A DNA stretch of 64,000 bases, from positions 1-64,000 of the forward strand of contig NZ_LWQS01000011.1 in assembly GCF_001650695.1 (NCBI RefSeq), in the 5' to 3' direction. Numbering within the stretch: position 1 is the stretch's first letter; each line of letters opens with the position of its first letter. Positions 30,224-39,326 of this stretch are shown here, piece after piece. The notes under the pieces were generated by a model that was given only the letters and a program-made list of their open reading frames with translations, did no database searches and was not told where the DNA came from. The position numbers and the translations under genes are program-made. The stretch comes from Chloroflexus islandicus (GTDB lineage Bacteria; Chloroflexota; Chloroflexia; Chloroflexales; Chloroflexaceae).

Positions 30224-31576
30224 TTAGCGCAACCGGCGCAGCAGCTCGTTGGGATCGATGCCGCCACGGCCCTTGCCGGCTTTGCCGGCGATCTGCTTCA
30301 TCATGCGCTGCATCTGTTGGAACTGCTTGACGAGCTGGCTCACTTCTTCTTCCGACGTGCCGCTGCCGCGGGCAATCCGCTTGCGCCGGCTGCCCTTGAT
30401 AATTTCCGGACGGCGCCGTTCTTCCGGCGTCATCGAGAAGATGATCGCCTCGACCCGCTTGACATGCCGCTCATCGAGCAATTCTTCGTTGCGGGCCAAC
30501 TGGTTCAGGCCGGGGATCATCGCAATAATCTGTTGCAACGGCCCCAACTTGCGCATCTGATGGAGCGAGGTGAGGAAGTCTTCAAAATCGAACTCACCCT
30601 TGCTCAGCCGTTTCTGCATCTTCTTGGCCTGCTCGGCATCGTAGAGCTGTTCGGCCCGTTCGATCAGCGAGAGCACATCACCCATGCCGAGGATGCGTGA
30701 TGCCAACCGGTCGGGGTGGAAAACCTCCAGCGTATTGCCGTCAACCTTCTCGCCGGTGGAGAGAAACTTGATCGGCACGCCAGTCACGGCGCGCACCGAC
30801 AAGGCCGCACCGCCGCGAGCGTCGCCGTCCATCTTGGTCATCACCACACCGGTCAGCTTGACGCGCTGATTAAACGTCTCGGCGACGCGCACCGCCTCTT
30901 GACCGGTCATCGCATCGACCACCAGCAACCGCTCGATCGGATGGACGCGATTCTCGATCTGCTCCAGCTCTTGCATGAGCGGTTCATCGATCTGCAACCG
31001 GCCAGCGGTGTCGATAATCACCACATTAAACAGCTCTTTGCGAGCATGTTCGAGCGCATGTTCCGCAATATCAGGCGGGCTGGCCTGCGTGCCTTCGCTA
31101 TAAACCGGGATGTTGAGCTGGCGGCCCAACGCTTGCAATTGGGTAATTGCCGCTGGACGATACACGTCGGCGGCAACCAGCAACACGCGCTTGCCCTTCT
31201 TGCGCAGATGCAGCGCCAGCTTCGCAGCGAGGGTGGTCTTACCGGTGCCTTGCAAACCGACCAGCATAATCACCGTCGGGCCGGGGCGCGCCTCTTGCAA
31301 GGGCACGTTTTCGGCGCCTAACAGGTTGATCAGCTCTTGATGGACAATCTTGATTACCTGCTGGTGCGGGGTAAGGCTCTTCGTTACTTCTTCGCCAATC
31401 GCCTGCTCGGTCACTTTGGCGACAAAATCCTTGACCACGCGGAAGTTGACGTCGGCTTCGAGCAGGGCCAAGCGTACCTGCTTCATCGCCTCGCGCACAT
31501 CTTCCTCGGTAAGGATGCCTTTGCTGCCTAGTTTTTGAAAAACGGCTTGCAATCGATCGGAAAGGCTCTCAAACAT
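30224..31576 (-). CDS. ffh: Signal recognition particle protein Ffh
   Basis: A 450-residue SRP54 GTPase. N domain at the start ('MFESLSDRLQAVFQKLGSKG'), then the G domain with P-loop 'GLQGTGKTTLAAKLA', 'DVYRPAAITQLQALG', 'IIDTAGRLQIDEPL' and 'TKMDGDARGGAALS'. The methionine-rich M domain that binds 4.5S RNA and signal peptides lies after residue ~300 ('MQRMMKQIAGK'). It targets membrane proteins to the Sec translocon with FtsY. No 4.5S RNA gene was identified in the window. Confidence 0.98.
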   Translation of the reverse strand: MFESLSDRLQAVFQKLGSKGILTEEDVREAMKQVRLALLEADVNFRVVKDFVAKVTEQAIGEEVTKSLTPHQQVIKIVHQELINLLGAENVPLQEARPGPTVIMLVGLQGTGKTTLAAKLALHLRKKGKRVLLVAADVYRPAAITQLQALGRQLNIPVYSEGTQASPPDIAEHALEHARKELFNVVIIDTAGRLQIDEPLMQELEQIENRVHPIERLLVVDAMTGQEAVRVAETFNQRVKLTGVVMTKMDGDARGGAALSVRAVTGVPIKFLSTGEKVDGNTLEVFHPDRLASRILGMGDVLSLIERAEQLYDAEQAKKMQKRLSKGEFDFEDFLTSLHQMRKLGPLQQIIAMIPGLNQLARNEELLDERHVKRVEAIIFSMTPEERRRPEIIKGSRRKRIARGSGTSEEEVSQLVKQFQQMQRMMKQIAGKAGKGRGGIDPNELLRRLR

Positions 31577-31732
31577 AGTTCATGCTCGTTTCGTGATAGC
31601 CGCTAGTTATGCTGCTTGCATTGTACGAGCGAGCGGCGCTGGCGTCAATGGCAGGCGAGAGCGGGACTGCATAATGACTAGCGGAGGCAGCCATAAGCAG
31701 CGCTACCGCAAGCGCTCGAACCCATCATACTT

Positions 31733-31761
31733 TTGACGTACAGTATACCCTCTGCTATACT
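31733..31761 (+). promoter_or_regulatory. Strong promoter of PAS-STAS gene
   Basis: TTGACG (31733-31738), 17-bp spacer, TATACT (31756-31761) with a TGC extension. The start would be near 31768, giving a leader of about 100 bases. Confidence 0.75.
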
Positions 31762-31871
31762 TAGCTATATCTTCGGCCATGCTTGCCGGTCATTCTTTGC
31801 TGCTTCTTTCCCCGCCACGTCGCGTCCATTTGCTCTCCGCCGCCCAACCCCCACCTGACAGGAGTGTCGTC

Positions 31872-33821
31872 ATGGCGTCAATCGATCTTACCACGTTGCA
31901 GGCTGAAAACGAGCATTTACGCGAGCGGGTGGCGCAGCTCGCGCGTTTTCAACGCATCGTCGAGACGACCGACCAGCTCATCACCGAAGTAGACGCGCAA
32001 GGAATGTTTACGTATGTCAATCCGGCGGCGGCTTTTTATTTTGGCTACCCGCCCGAAGAGATAATTGGCCGGCAATCGCTCGATTTTATCCACCCCGATG
32101 ATCGCGAACGAGCGCAGCAATCCTTTGTTGAATGGGCGCAACGCGGGCAACGCACCGCCACCATCGAAAACCGCATTTTGCACCGTGATGGCCGGGTGTT
32201 TTTCAAACAATGGGCCATCACCTTGCACTACGATGAGCAAGGGCAGGTCTGCGGCGCCACGTCGATTTCGTTCGACATCGGCGAATTGCAAGAGGCCCGC
32301 CGGTCGATAGCGGAGAGCCGGGCAATGCTCCAACTGGTCATCGACAACCTCCCGCAGGCGGTGTTTTGGAAAGACCGCGAGGGCCGGTTTCTCGGCTGCA
32401 ACCGGCGCTTTCTCGATGATGGCGGGTTGCAGACGGTCGAAGAGCTGATCGGGCGCACCGATTTTGAGATGCCATGGCGCGATCGGGCAGCCGAGTATCG
32501 AGCTGACGATCAGTTGGTGATGGAGCACGGCCCCAAGTTGAACATCGAGGAACCGCTGCGGCGGAGCGACGGCTCGGTGATCTGGCTGCGCACCGGCAAA
32601 ATGCCGTTACGACGCGATGGCGACGTGATCGGGATGATCGGCTTTTACGAAGATATTACCGAACTCAAGCGCCAAGAAGAGGAGCTGCGCACCTTTAAAC
32701 TCTTGGTTGAGAGTGCGCCGGACGGGATTGCGATTGCTGATACGAACACGGTTATTACGTATGCCAATCCGGCATTGTGCAGCATGCTCGGGCACGAAAC
32801 GCTCGTCGGGCGCACTGTCGGCGAACTATTGTACCCGGACGATCTGAGCATTCTGGCCGGGATCGTCGAGCAGGTCGAGCAAGGGTCAGCAGCGCGCGAA
32901 ACGGTGCGCTACGTGCGCAGCGACGGAGGATTAGTGACCGCGCAAGCTTCCGCATTGGCCTTGCACGATCGCCACGGCAATCTGACCGGCTACGCTTCGA
33001 TTAATCGCGACATTACCGAGCAATTAGCCGCTGAAGAAGAGCTACGCGCCAGCGAGCGGCGCAATCGGGCTTTGCTTGAGGCGATGCCCGATTTGATGTT
33101 CTTGCTCAGCGCCGATGGCGTCTTTCTCGATTACAAAGCTGATCGCAGCGGCACCCTCATCGTGCCGCCAGAAGTGTTCTTGGGCCGGCGCGTCAGCGAG
33201 GTGTTACCGCCAGAACTGGCCGAACAGGTGCTCTACCATATCGAGCAACTGCGCCGCACCGGCGAGATGCAATCGTACAGTTATCACATCCAATTGGGCG
33301 ATCAGCTTGAAGAATATGAAGCGCGCATGGTTGCGAGCAACGATGATGTGCTGGTGCTGGCGCGCAATGTGACCGAACAGCGCCGGATTGAACGCGAGCG
33401 GGAAGCGATGCAAGAGCAGGTGATCGCGGCCCAGCAGGCGGCATTGCGTGAACTGAGCACACCACTGATGCCGATTGCCGCTGGCGTGGTGGCTATGCCG
33501 CTGATCGGCGCCATCGACAGCGCGCGCGCCCAACAGATCATGGAGACGCTGCTCTATGGGGTGGCCGAACATCACGCCTATGTCGCGATTATTGATATTA
33601 CCGGCGTGAAAGTGGTTGACACCCAAGTCGCCGGCGCGTTGATGCGAGCAGCGCAGGCAGCACGTATGCTGGGAGCGCAAGTCATCTTGACCGGCATTAG
33701 CCCGGAAATCGCCCAGACCTTGGTGCATATCGGCGCCGAATTGCGCGAGGTGATCACCAAAGCCACGCTGCAAGAAGGAATCGATTATGCGTTGAAACGG
33801 CGCATGCTGGCGGCACGCTAA
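31872..33821 (+). CDS. Multi-PAS RsbR-like STAS sensor protein
   Basis: A 649-residue soluble protein with tandem PAS domains: about 25-140 ('GMFTYVNPAAAFYFGYPPEE'), 150-270 ('AVFWKDREGRFLGCNRRFLD'), 275-390 ('GIAIADTNTVITYANPALCS') and a weaker fourth at about 400-500. The C-terminal STAS domain (about 545-640) contains 'IDITGVKVVDTQVAGALMRA' and 'ILTGISPEIAQTLVHIG', matching the RsbR/RsbS type including the D-T position phosphorylated in stressosomes. It looks like a stressosome-type sensor. AGGAG 8 bases before ATG 31872 fixes the start. The protein at 62327 is a close paralogue. Confidence 0.88.
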   Translation: MASIDLTTLQAENEHLRERVAQLARFQRIVETTDQLITEVDAQGMFTYVNPAAAFYFGYPPEEIIGRQSLDFIHPDDRERAQQSFVEWAQRGQRTATIENRILHRDGRVFFKQWAITLHYDEQGQVCGATSISFDIGELQEARRSIAESRAMLQLVIDNLPQAVFWKDREGRFLGCNRRFLDDGGLQTVEELIGRTDFEMPWRDRAAEYRADDQLVMEHGPKLNIEEPLRRSDGSVIWLRTGKMPLRRDGDVIGMIGFYEDITELKRQEEELRTFKLLVESAPDGIAIADTNTVITYANPALCSMLGHETLVGRTVGELLYPDDLSILAGIVEQVEQGSAARETVRYVRSDGGLVTAQASALALHDRHGNLTGYASINRDITEQLAAEEELRASERRNRALLEAMPDLMFLLSADGVFLDYKADRSGTLIVPPEVFLGRRVSEVLPPELAEQVLYHIEQLRRTGEMQSYSYHIQLGDQLEEYEARMVASNDDVLVLARNVTEQRRIEREREAMQEQVIAAQQAALRELSTPLMPIAAGVVAMPLIGAIDSARAQQIMETLLYGVAEHHAYVAIIDITGVKVVDTQVAGALMRAAQAARMLGAQVILTGISPEIAQTLVHIGAELREVITKATLQEGIDYALKRRMLAAR

Positions 33822-33861
33822 CCCATAGTATGAGAAAAACCGGCAGCGGTGGCGTATCTTC

Positions 33862-33870
33862 TGGTATAAT
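33862..33870 (+). promoter_or_regulatory. Extended -10 promoter, leaderless message predicted
   Basis: TGG-TATAAT ends 9 bases before the ATG at 33880, so transcription would start at or next to the start codon. No -35 and no Shine-Dalgarno are visible. Confidence 0.55.
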
Positions 33871-33879
33871 CGCCATGGT

Positions 33880-36324
33880 ATGCAACCGCTTGAGCTACAA
33901 ACAGGCCAGCGCGTCGCGGTGGCCGGCACGATCCTCCATAATAGCGCGCGGACACTGGTCGTCACTCCCGCGCCGCACCAGCCCGTGGCAATCACCCGCG
34001 GGCAATTGTTGGTGTTGTGCGAACCGGTGGGGCCAGCCGAACGCGCCGAACATGCCTGCCGGATTGTCACCAAGGCCATCCGCCAGACCTTCTACGAAAG
34101 CGACGCCACCAGCGCCGCATCGGCGCTGCGACTGGCGATTGTCGCCGCCAATAAGGCGTTGTATCAAGACAATATGCGCGCTGCGCCAGACCGCCGGATC
34201 ACCGTAGGCGTGACAGCGGCGGCGTTGTTAGGCAACGATCTCTTTATTGCCCAAGTGCAGCCGGCCCAGCTCTTCTTGCGCACCGGCAACAAATTGCGCG
34301 CTATTCCAACCCATCCGAGTTGGGATCCGGCCCAAGTGAATGTAGCGCACGTGGCGCTGACCGGCGCGCTCGGCGCCAGCTTGTTTGTCGAACCGGAGTT
34401 CTTCCGGGCCGTGGTGCAAGCGGGAGACGCGCTGTTATTGAGCAGCAGTGCGTTAGTAAACCGGTTTGACCCGCCAACGATGGCAGCCTTATTAGCCAGT
34501 GGCGACCCAGCGGCAATCCTAGACGCTGCTTACGAGCGGGCCAGCGAACTGGCGGCGATTGAACTTCTCGCGTTAACCGTCCAGACGCCACAGCCGCAAC
34601 CGGTTGCCCCACCACCAGCGCCCGCACGCCGGTCAATGAGCTGGTTCCGGCATGCGCCCGCTCTGCCAGTCCGCCAACCTGCACCGGAGCCTGATCCGCT
34701 GGCAGCGCCACCGCCACAACCTACTTTTTCACCCAACCCGTTGCCACGTCCGGCCCCAATTGATCTTGGCGAGCCGCTCGCTGAACGGATTGCCCAACGG
34801 GCAGCACCCTTGCCACCCTCAAGCATGCTCGGCGAAGACCCGCCACCGCCGCCGATCGATCTTGGTGATACCTTCACTGATGCCCGCCCGTATGGCTTAC
34901 GCCATCCCTTGCGCCCGCCATCGGCCATGACATGGCGCGAGCGATTGGCATGGCCATGGTTTACGCTCAGCGACATGGTGCGCGAATGGCGGCGCGAACG
35001 CCAACTACGCCGGAAATCGCTCACGGTCAGCAGTTACATTCCCCGTGGACGAGGTCTCACTTACCGGCGCACAGCACCGCCCTTCCCATGGCAATTGTTG
35101 CTGATAACGGTGTTAGTGGTGGCTGGGGCCGTGCTCTACGGAATGAATCTGTCGCAACGCAATAATCTGCAATTAGCCACTGAATATCTGGTAGCCGCGG
35201 AAGAACGAGTGGCGGCAGTGCGCACTGCACCCGATGAAGCCGCAGCGCGTGAGGCATTGCAAATAGCCCAACAGGCGATCGAAGCGGCCCGCGCGAGCTC
35301 TGAGATAACGGTCACTAATCCGGGGTTATGGCTGCGCTTTAGCGAACTTGAACGCGAGTATGAACGATTGCTGGCCGCCGTGGATCGAGTGTCGTTCCTT
35401 GAACCGGTTGTGTTAGCGCGACACCCGTTACCGAACGGTGTGTTTACCACGGTGATTGTACCGCCAGCGCTCAGTGGCGTGACTGATCCCAACCGGCTCG
35501 AAGTTGTGCGCTACCTCTACGCGCTCGATAGCGATCGCGATGCGGCGCGCTTGTACCGGATTCCCCGCGATGGCGGCACGCCAGAACCGTATCTCGAACC
35601 CGGCCAACCGGTTGGCGCCGCAATTGTCGGGTCGCTGCGGGCGGCGCTCTGGCGGATCGATCAAGTGGTGGCGATCGATCAAGCGCCAAACGGGTTCGGC
35701 TACTATTTCCGCCAAAATGACACGTGGAACTACTCGAAGTTGGGGAGTTCGGAAATCTGGCCGACCCCAGAGCGGCTAGATGTGGAAGAGTACGCCGGCA
35801 ACCTCTATGTATGGGGGGCGCAAGCAGGTGAGGTGTTGAAGTTTGCTTCCGGCCGTTACGGCGACACCCCGGAATTTTGGCTCAATCCCGGCGTCACCCG
35901 CGATGCTGCCGTGTTATCAGCGATTGATATGGCCGTGGATGGCAGTATTTATCTGTTGCAAACCAATGGGACAGTATTGGTCTTTAGTTTCGGGCAACTA
36001 GTTGGCCAGATTGTGCCAGCCAACGTCTCACCACCCATCGCGGAAGTGACCCGCTTTGTGATCACTGGCCCACCCGATGCTGGCTTTATCTTTATGCTGG
36101 AACCGGCCAACGAGCGTATTTTACAGCTTGATAAACGTACTGGAGCGCTGATCCAACAACTCCGCGTGCGGGCTGAGGGTGAGATTAACCTGAGCCAACT
36201 CACCGCGTTGAGCGTAGACACGAGCGGCGCGCGGCCAGTGATCTACTTTGCCAGCGGCAATGTGATTGCGCGCGCGGAATTGCCGCCGCCACCGCGAAGT
36301 TTTCGTGACGAAGCGCAGCCATAA
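33880..36324 (+). CDS. PP2C-like domain membrane protein with propeller-like C-terminus
   Basis: An 814-residue three-part protein. Residues 1-240 look like a PPM/PP2C phosphatase fold ('AASALRLAIVAANKALYQDN', 'ITVGVTAAALLGNDLFIAQV', 'GDALLLSSSALVNRFDPPT') but lack the metal-binding D-G motifs, so catalytic activity is doubtful. A Pro-rich linker (about 240-350) precedes one membrane helix near 403-423 ('WQLLLITVLVVAGAVLYGMN'). The remainder is a beta-rich, propeller-like region outside the membrane ('VDGSIYLLQTNGTVLVFSFG'). A lipoprotein gene follows in the same operon. Function unknown; the PP2C label is by fold resemblance. Confidence 0.65.
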   Translation: MQPLELQTGQRVAVAGTILHNSARTLVVTPAPHQPVAITRGQLLVLCEPVGPAERAEHACRIVTKAIRQTFYESDATSAASALRLAIVAANKALYQDNMRAAPDRRITVGVTAAALLGNDLFIAQVQPAQLFLRTGNKLRAIPTHPSWDPAQVNVAHVALTGALGASLFVEPEFFRAVVQAGDALLLSSSALVNRFDPPTMAALLASGDPAAILDAAYERASELAAIELLALTVQTPQPQPVAPPPAPARRSMSWFRHAPALPVRQPAPEPDPLAAPPPQPTFSPNPLPRPAPIDLGEPLAERIAQRAAPLPPSSMLGEDPPPPPIDLGDTFTDARPYGLRHPLRPPSAMTWRERLAWPWFTLSDMVREWRRERQLRRKSLTVSSYIPRGRGLTYRRTAPPFPWQLLLITVLVVAGAVLYGMNLSQRNNLQLATEYLVAAEERVAAVRTAPDEAAAREALQIAQQAIEAARASSEITVTNPGLWLRFSELEREYERLLAAVDRVSFLEPVVLARHPLPNGVFTTVIVPPALSGVTDPNRLEVVRYLYALDSDRDAARLYRIPRDGGTPEPYLEPGQPVGAAIVGSLRAALWRIDQVVAIDQAPNGFGYYFRQNDTWNYSKLGSSEIWPTPERLDVEEYAGNLYVWGAQAGEVLKFASGRYGDTPEFWLNPGVTRDAAVLSAIDMAVDGSIYLLQTNGTVLVFSFGQLVGQIVPANVSPPIAEVTRFVITGPPDAGFIFMLEPANERILQLDKRTGALIQQLRVRAEGEINLSQLTALSVDTSGARPVIYFASGNVIARAELPPPPRSFRDEAQP

Positions 36325-36365
36325 GCTGAACGCACCGGCGCGCAGCGGTAATGGGGTTCAATCGG

Positions 36366-36926
36366 ATGAAACAGAGCAACCTTTGGCGCAAGACAGCCGG
36401 CATGGCAATGGTGCTCTGGCTAGCGCTTGGGCTATTGCTCGGCGGTTGCGGTGCGGCGGCGCTCGAGGAGAATGTTGGGCTAGGCGGCGTGACCCCCGAA
36501 GCAGTGGTTGAAAGTTTTCTTGAAGATATTAATGCTGCACTGGCTGACCCCGCACTCAACGAGACAGCGACGCGACAGATGTGGGCCAACCGGCTCGCCA
36601 GTTATTTTGCTCCCGGTGAGCGCGCCGATCAACGGCAGGCGATGCGCGAGATGCTGGATGGGTTTGCCAGTGCGAACACCCGTCCGGCGCGCGGCAGCCG
36701 GGCCGAGGTAACGATCAGCTATGATCGCACACGGGTGCTGCGTGCTGATGAGCGAACCGCACTGGTAGAGATCGTGAATGCCGTTATGACGGTGCGTTGG
36801 CGTGATAACGAGGGGAACCTGCTGCTTGAGCGCAGCGGCGCCTTATTGCGGCTCATCGGGCGAGAAGAAAGCGGCTTGCCGGTCATCCGGGTGGATGGTC
36901 GCTGGTATCTGACTGAGGCGGGATGA
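36366..36926 (+). CDS. Predicted lipoprotein
   Basis: A 186-residue exported lipoprotein. The signal peptide is 'MAMVLWLALGLLLGGC', with a lipobox ending L-G-G-C. The mature part has a helical segment and a beta-rich NTF2-like region ('ARGSRAEVTISYDRTRVLRA', 'GLPVIRVDGRWYLTEAG'), as in Lumazine/DUF4878-like proteins. It starts 41 bases after the PP2C-like gene and is probably co-expressed. ATG 36366 is preferred; ATG 36351 is in frame. Function unknown. Confidence 0.75.
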   Translation: MKQSNLWRKTAGMAMVLWLALGLLLGGCGAAALEENVGLGGVTPEAVVESFLEDINAALADPALNETATRQMWANRLASYFAPGERADQRQAMREMLDGFASANTRPARGSRAEVTISYDRTRVLRADERTALVEIVNAVMTVRWRDNEGNLLLERSGALLRLIGREESGLPVIRVDGRWYLTEAG

Positions 36927-36949
36927 GATGGTTAGTCCTAGAGAGAGCA

Positions 36950-36978
36950 GTAAGGGCGGGTTTGAAACCCGCCCTTAC
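36950..36978. repeat. 29-bp palindrome with GGCGGGTTTGAAACCCGCC core
   Basis: Perfect 14-bp arms around one central G, between the convergent lipoprotein and ftsH genes. Third locus of this dispersed element; here it may stop transcription from both sides. Confidence 0.8.
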
Positions 36979-37007
36979 GATTCCCTGCTCTTACATAAGA
37001 GGGTGCA

Positions 37008-38978
37008 TCACGCCGGCAACGGATTGGGGCCGCCCAAGCCCATCTGCGGCGCATCAGGCTGGGCCGAGCGCTCGTCGCTGCGACCGTTTGGCGTGGCGCC
37101 GCCGGTCTTGCTCAGATCGAGCGCCAGCGGCTTCACCCGCCGGATCAGCTCTTCGAGCTGTTCGCCATCGAGCGTCTCGTACTCGATCAGGGCATTGGCC
37201 ATATCATCGAGCACGGCCCGATTCTGGAGCAGGATCTGCTGCGCCGTCTCGTAGGCTTCGCTGACGATTGCATGCACCTCTTCGTCAATCTGGCGGGCCA
37301 CCTCATCGCCGTAATTGCGCTGCTCGCTGATCTCGCGGCCAAGGAAGATCAACTCTTCCTTCTCGCCGAAGACAATCGGGCCAAGGCGCTGGCTCATACC
37401 GTAGCGCGTCACCATCGCGCGAGCGATACGGGTCACCTGCACCAGATCGCCGGAAGCGCCGGTCGTCACCTCTTCATTCCCGAAGACGATCTCTTCGGCG
37501 ACCCGGCCACCCAACGAGACGGCCAGCCGCGCCTTGAATTGCGAGACGGTGCGCAGGCTGAGGCTATCTTCATCGGGCAGGAAGAGGGTATAGCCACCAG
37601 CCTGCCCACGCGGGATGATCGTCACCTTTTGCACCTTATCGGCCTTCGGCATCGCCGCGCCGACAATCGCATGACCGGCCTCGTGATAAGCCACCACCAG
37701 CTTCTGGCGGTCGGTCATCACCCGCGAGCGGCGCTCAGGGCCACCGATCGCAACGCGCTCAACCGCGTCTTGGAATTCGGCCATGCTAATCTTGCGCTTC
37801 GAGCGGCGCGCAGCCAAAATCGCCGCCTCATTCACCACGTTCATCAGATCAGCGCCAGAGAAGCCGGGGGTCTGGCGAGCGATCACTTCGAGGTTGACAT
37901 CCTCGGCCAGCGGCTTACCCTTGACGTGAACCTTCAGAATCTCGATCCGGCCGCGCACATCGGGCGCATCGAGCACAACCTGCCGGTCGAAGCGGCCGGG
38001 GCGCACCAACGCTGGGTCGAGCACGTCGGGCCGGTTGGTGGCGGCAATCACGATCACATTGGTATTGGTATCGAAGCCGTCCATCTCAACCAGAATTTGG
38101 TTGAGCGTCTGCTCACGCTCATCGTGCGAACCGCCCAAGCCAGCGCCGCGCTGGCGGCCAACGGCGTCAATTTCGTCAATGAAGACGATGCAGGGAGCGT
38201 TGCGCTTTGCCTGATCGAATAGGTCACGGACGCGAGAAGCGCCAACGCCGACGAACATCTCGACAAACTCCGAGCCAGAGATGCTAAAGAAGGGCACCCC
38301 TGCCTCGCCAGCCACTGCGCGCGAGAGCAACGTCTTACCGGTGCCGGGCGGGCCGACCATCAGCACGCCGCGCGGAATGCGCGCACCGAGAGCGGCGAAC
38401 TTATCCGGGAACTTGAGAAACTCGACCACCTCGGCCAAATCTTGCTTCGCCTCTTCTTGGCCGGCAACATCGGCGAACGTGATCGTCGGCTTATCGCCGG
38501 CAAACATCCGCGCCCGGCTCTTGCCGAACGACATCGCCTGATTATTGCTGCCCTGCGCTTGGCGCATAAAGAAGACAAAGAAACCGATCAACAGCAGGGT
38601 TGGCAAGAGAATGGTAAAGATGCTCAATAAGCCGCCCCACGCCGGCGCCGGCTGCACAATAACGTTAATCGTGCGCTGGCCCTGATCGTTCCGCAGCGGC
38701 ACGCCGTAATCGGCCAGCAACCGCATCACACTGTCAGCCGACTCAAGGCGCGAGCGGTACTTCTTGCCATCGTTATACGTCACCACAATCTGCTCATCGC
38801 CGGCTTGAGCTTGAATTTCGCGCACCAGACCGGCCTGAGCATCGGCAATCACATCAGCAATGCCTTTTTCTTCAGTCTGGCTCGCGCCCGGCCCTAAATA
38901 CTGGAAGAAGAGCGCCAGCGCAGCGACCAGAATGATGAGGTAGACAAAGCTATTCTTCAACCAACGGTTATCTCCCAT
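37008..38978 (-). CDS. ftsH: ATP-dependent membrane protease FtsH
   Basis: A 656-residue FtsH. TM1 at about residues 10-28 ('[18 protein letters not shown]'), a periplasmic segment, and TM2 at about 115-137. The AAA+ domain has Walker A '[19 protein letters not shown]', Walker B '[16 protein letters not shown]' and SRH '[20 protein letters not shown]'. The zinc protease motif is HEAGH in '[16 protein letters not shown]'. It degrades misassembled membrane proteins and unstable regulators. The C-terminus is Pro/Gly-rich. A promoter and a CRP-type palindrome lie upstream. Confidence 0.98.
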   Translation of the reverse strand: MGDNRWLKNSFVYLIILVAALALFFQYLGPGASQTEEKGIADVIADAQAGLVREIQAQAGDEQIVVTYNDGKKYRSRLESADSVMRLLADYGVPLRNDQGQRTINVIVQPAPAWGGLLSIFTILLPTLLLIGFFVFFMRQAQGSNNQAMSFGKSRARMFAGDKPTITFADVAGQEEAKQDLAEVVEFLKFPDKFAALGARIPRGVLMVGPPGTGKTLLSRAVAGEAGVPFFSISGSEFVEMFVGVGASRVRDLFDQAKRNAPCIVFIDEIDAVGRQRGAGLGGSHDEREQTLNQILVEMDGFDTNTNVIVIAATNRPDVLDPALVRPGRFDRQVVLDAPDVRGRIEILKVHVKGKPLAEDVNLEVIARQTPGFSGADLMNVVNEAAILAARRSKRKISMAEFQDAVERVAIGGPERRSRVMTDRQKLVVAYHEAGHAIVGAAMPKADKVQKVTIIPRGQAGGYTLFLPDEDSLSLRTVSQFKARLAVSLGGRVAEEIVFGNEEVTTGASGDLVQVTRIARAMVTRYGMSQRLGPIVFGEKEELIFLGREISEQRNYGDEVARQIDEEVHAIVSEAYETAQQILLQNRAVLDDMANALIEYETLDGEQLEELIRRVKPLALDLSKTGGATPNGRSDERSAQPDAPQMGLGGPNPLPA

Positions 38979-39120
38979 ACGTCATCTTTCTAGAGGGGTT
39001 GCCTCAGTACCCGATTCTGATGCCATGCTGGATCAGCCGATGCAGAGGGGCATGCCCCGACTACGAGGAATTTTAGGTTGCACGTGACAACATGGCGTTA
39101 CGCATGCCATCCGTATTGGA

Positions 39121-39150
39121 ATTATAGCATCAGCCGATCGGCAGAGGCAA
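39121..39150 (-). promoter_or_regulatory. Promoter of ftsH
   Basis: On the minus strand: TTGCCT (39145-39150), 18-bp spacer, TATAAT (39121-39126) with TGC extension. The start is predicted near 39114, with a leader of about 136 bases. Confidence 0.65.
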
Positions 39151-39170
39151 GGGAACAGATCACAGTCAGA

Positions 39171-39188
39171 ATGTGATCTGGATCACAT
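39171..39188. promoter_or_regulatory. CRP/FNR-type palindromic site upstream of ftsH
   Basis: ATGTGATC-TG-GATCACAT, a perfect 8-bp inverted repeat containing TGTGA-N6-TCACA, the CRP consensus. Its centre lies about 65 bases upstream of the predicted ftsH start, a usual class I activator position. A third half-site, GATCACA (39158-39164), makes a second inverted pair with 7-base spacing (39156-39164 with 39172-39180). The regulator is unknown. Confidence 0.65.
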
Positions 39189-39252
39189 GCCTACGGATGC
39201 GCGGCCCGGTTGGTGAACAAACGTGTTCCGTCATCAGGAGACGCACGGCCGA

Positions 39253-39326
39253 ATTGCGGCGGTTTACGATAGGAGCCGCACAGCCGTGCGGCTCTACAGT
39301 TTGGATATTGCGGCGGTTTACGATAG
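39253..39326. repeat. 20-bp direct repeat around a hairpin at the hpt 3' end
   Basis: 'attgcggcggtttacgatag' occurs at 39253-39272 and 39307-39326 (period 54). The second copy covers the hpt stop codon. Between them a 9-bp stem GAGCCGCAC/GTGCGGCTC (39273-39281, 39286-39294) may act as terminator. It looks like insertion of a palindrome with target duplication, or a slipped duplication. The rest of 38979-39317 holds only the ftsH regulatory region. Confidence 0.75.
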
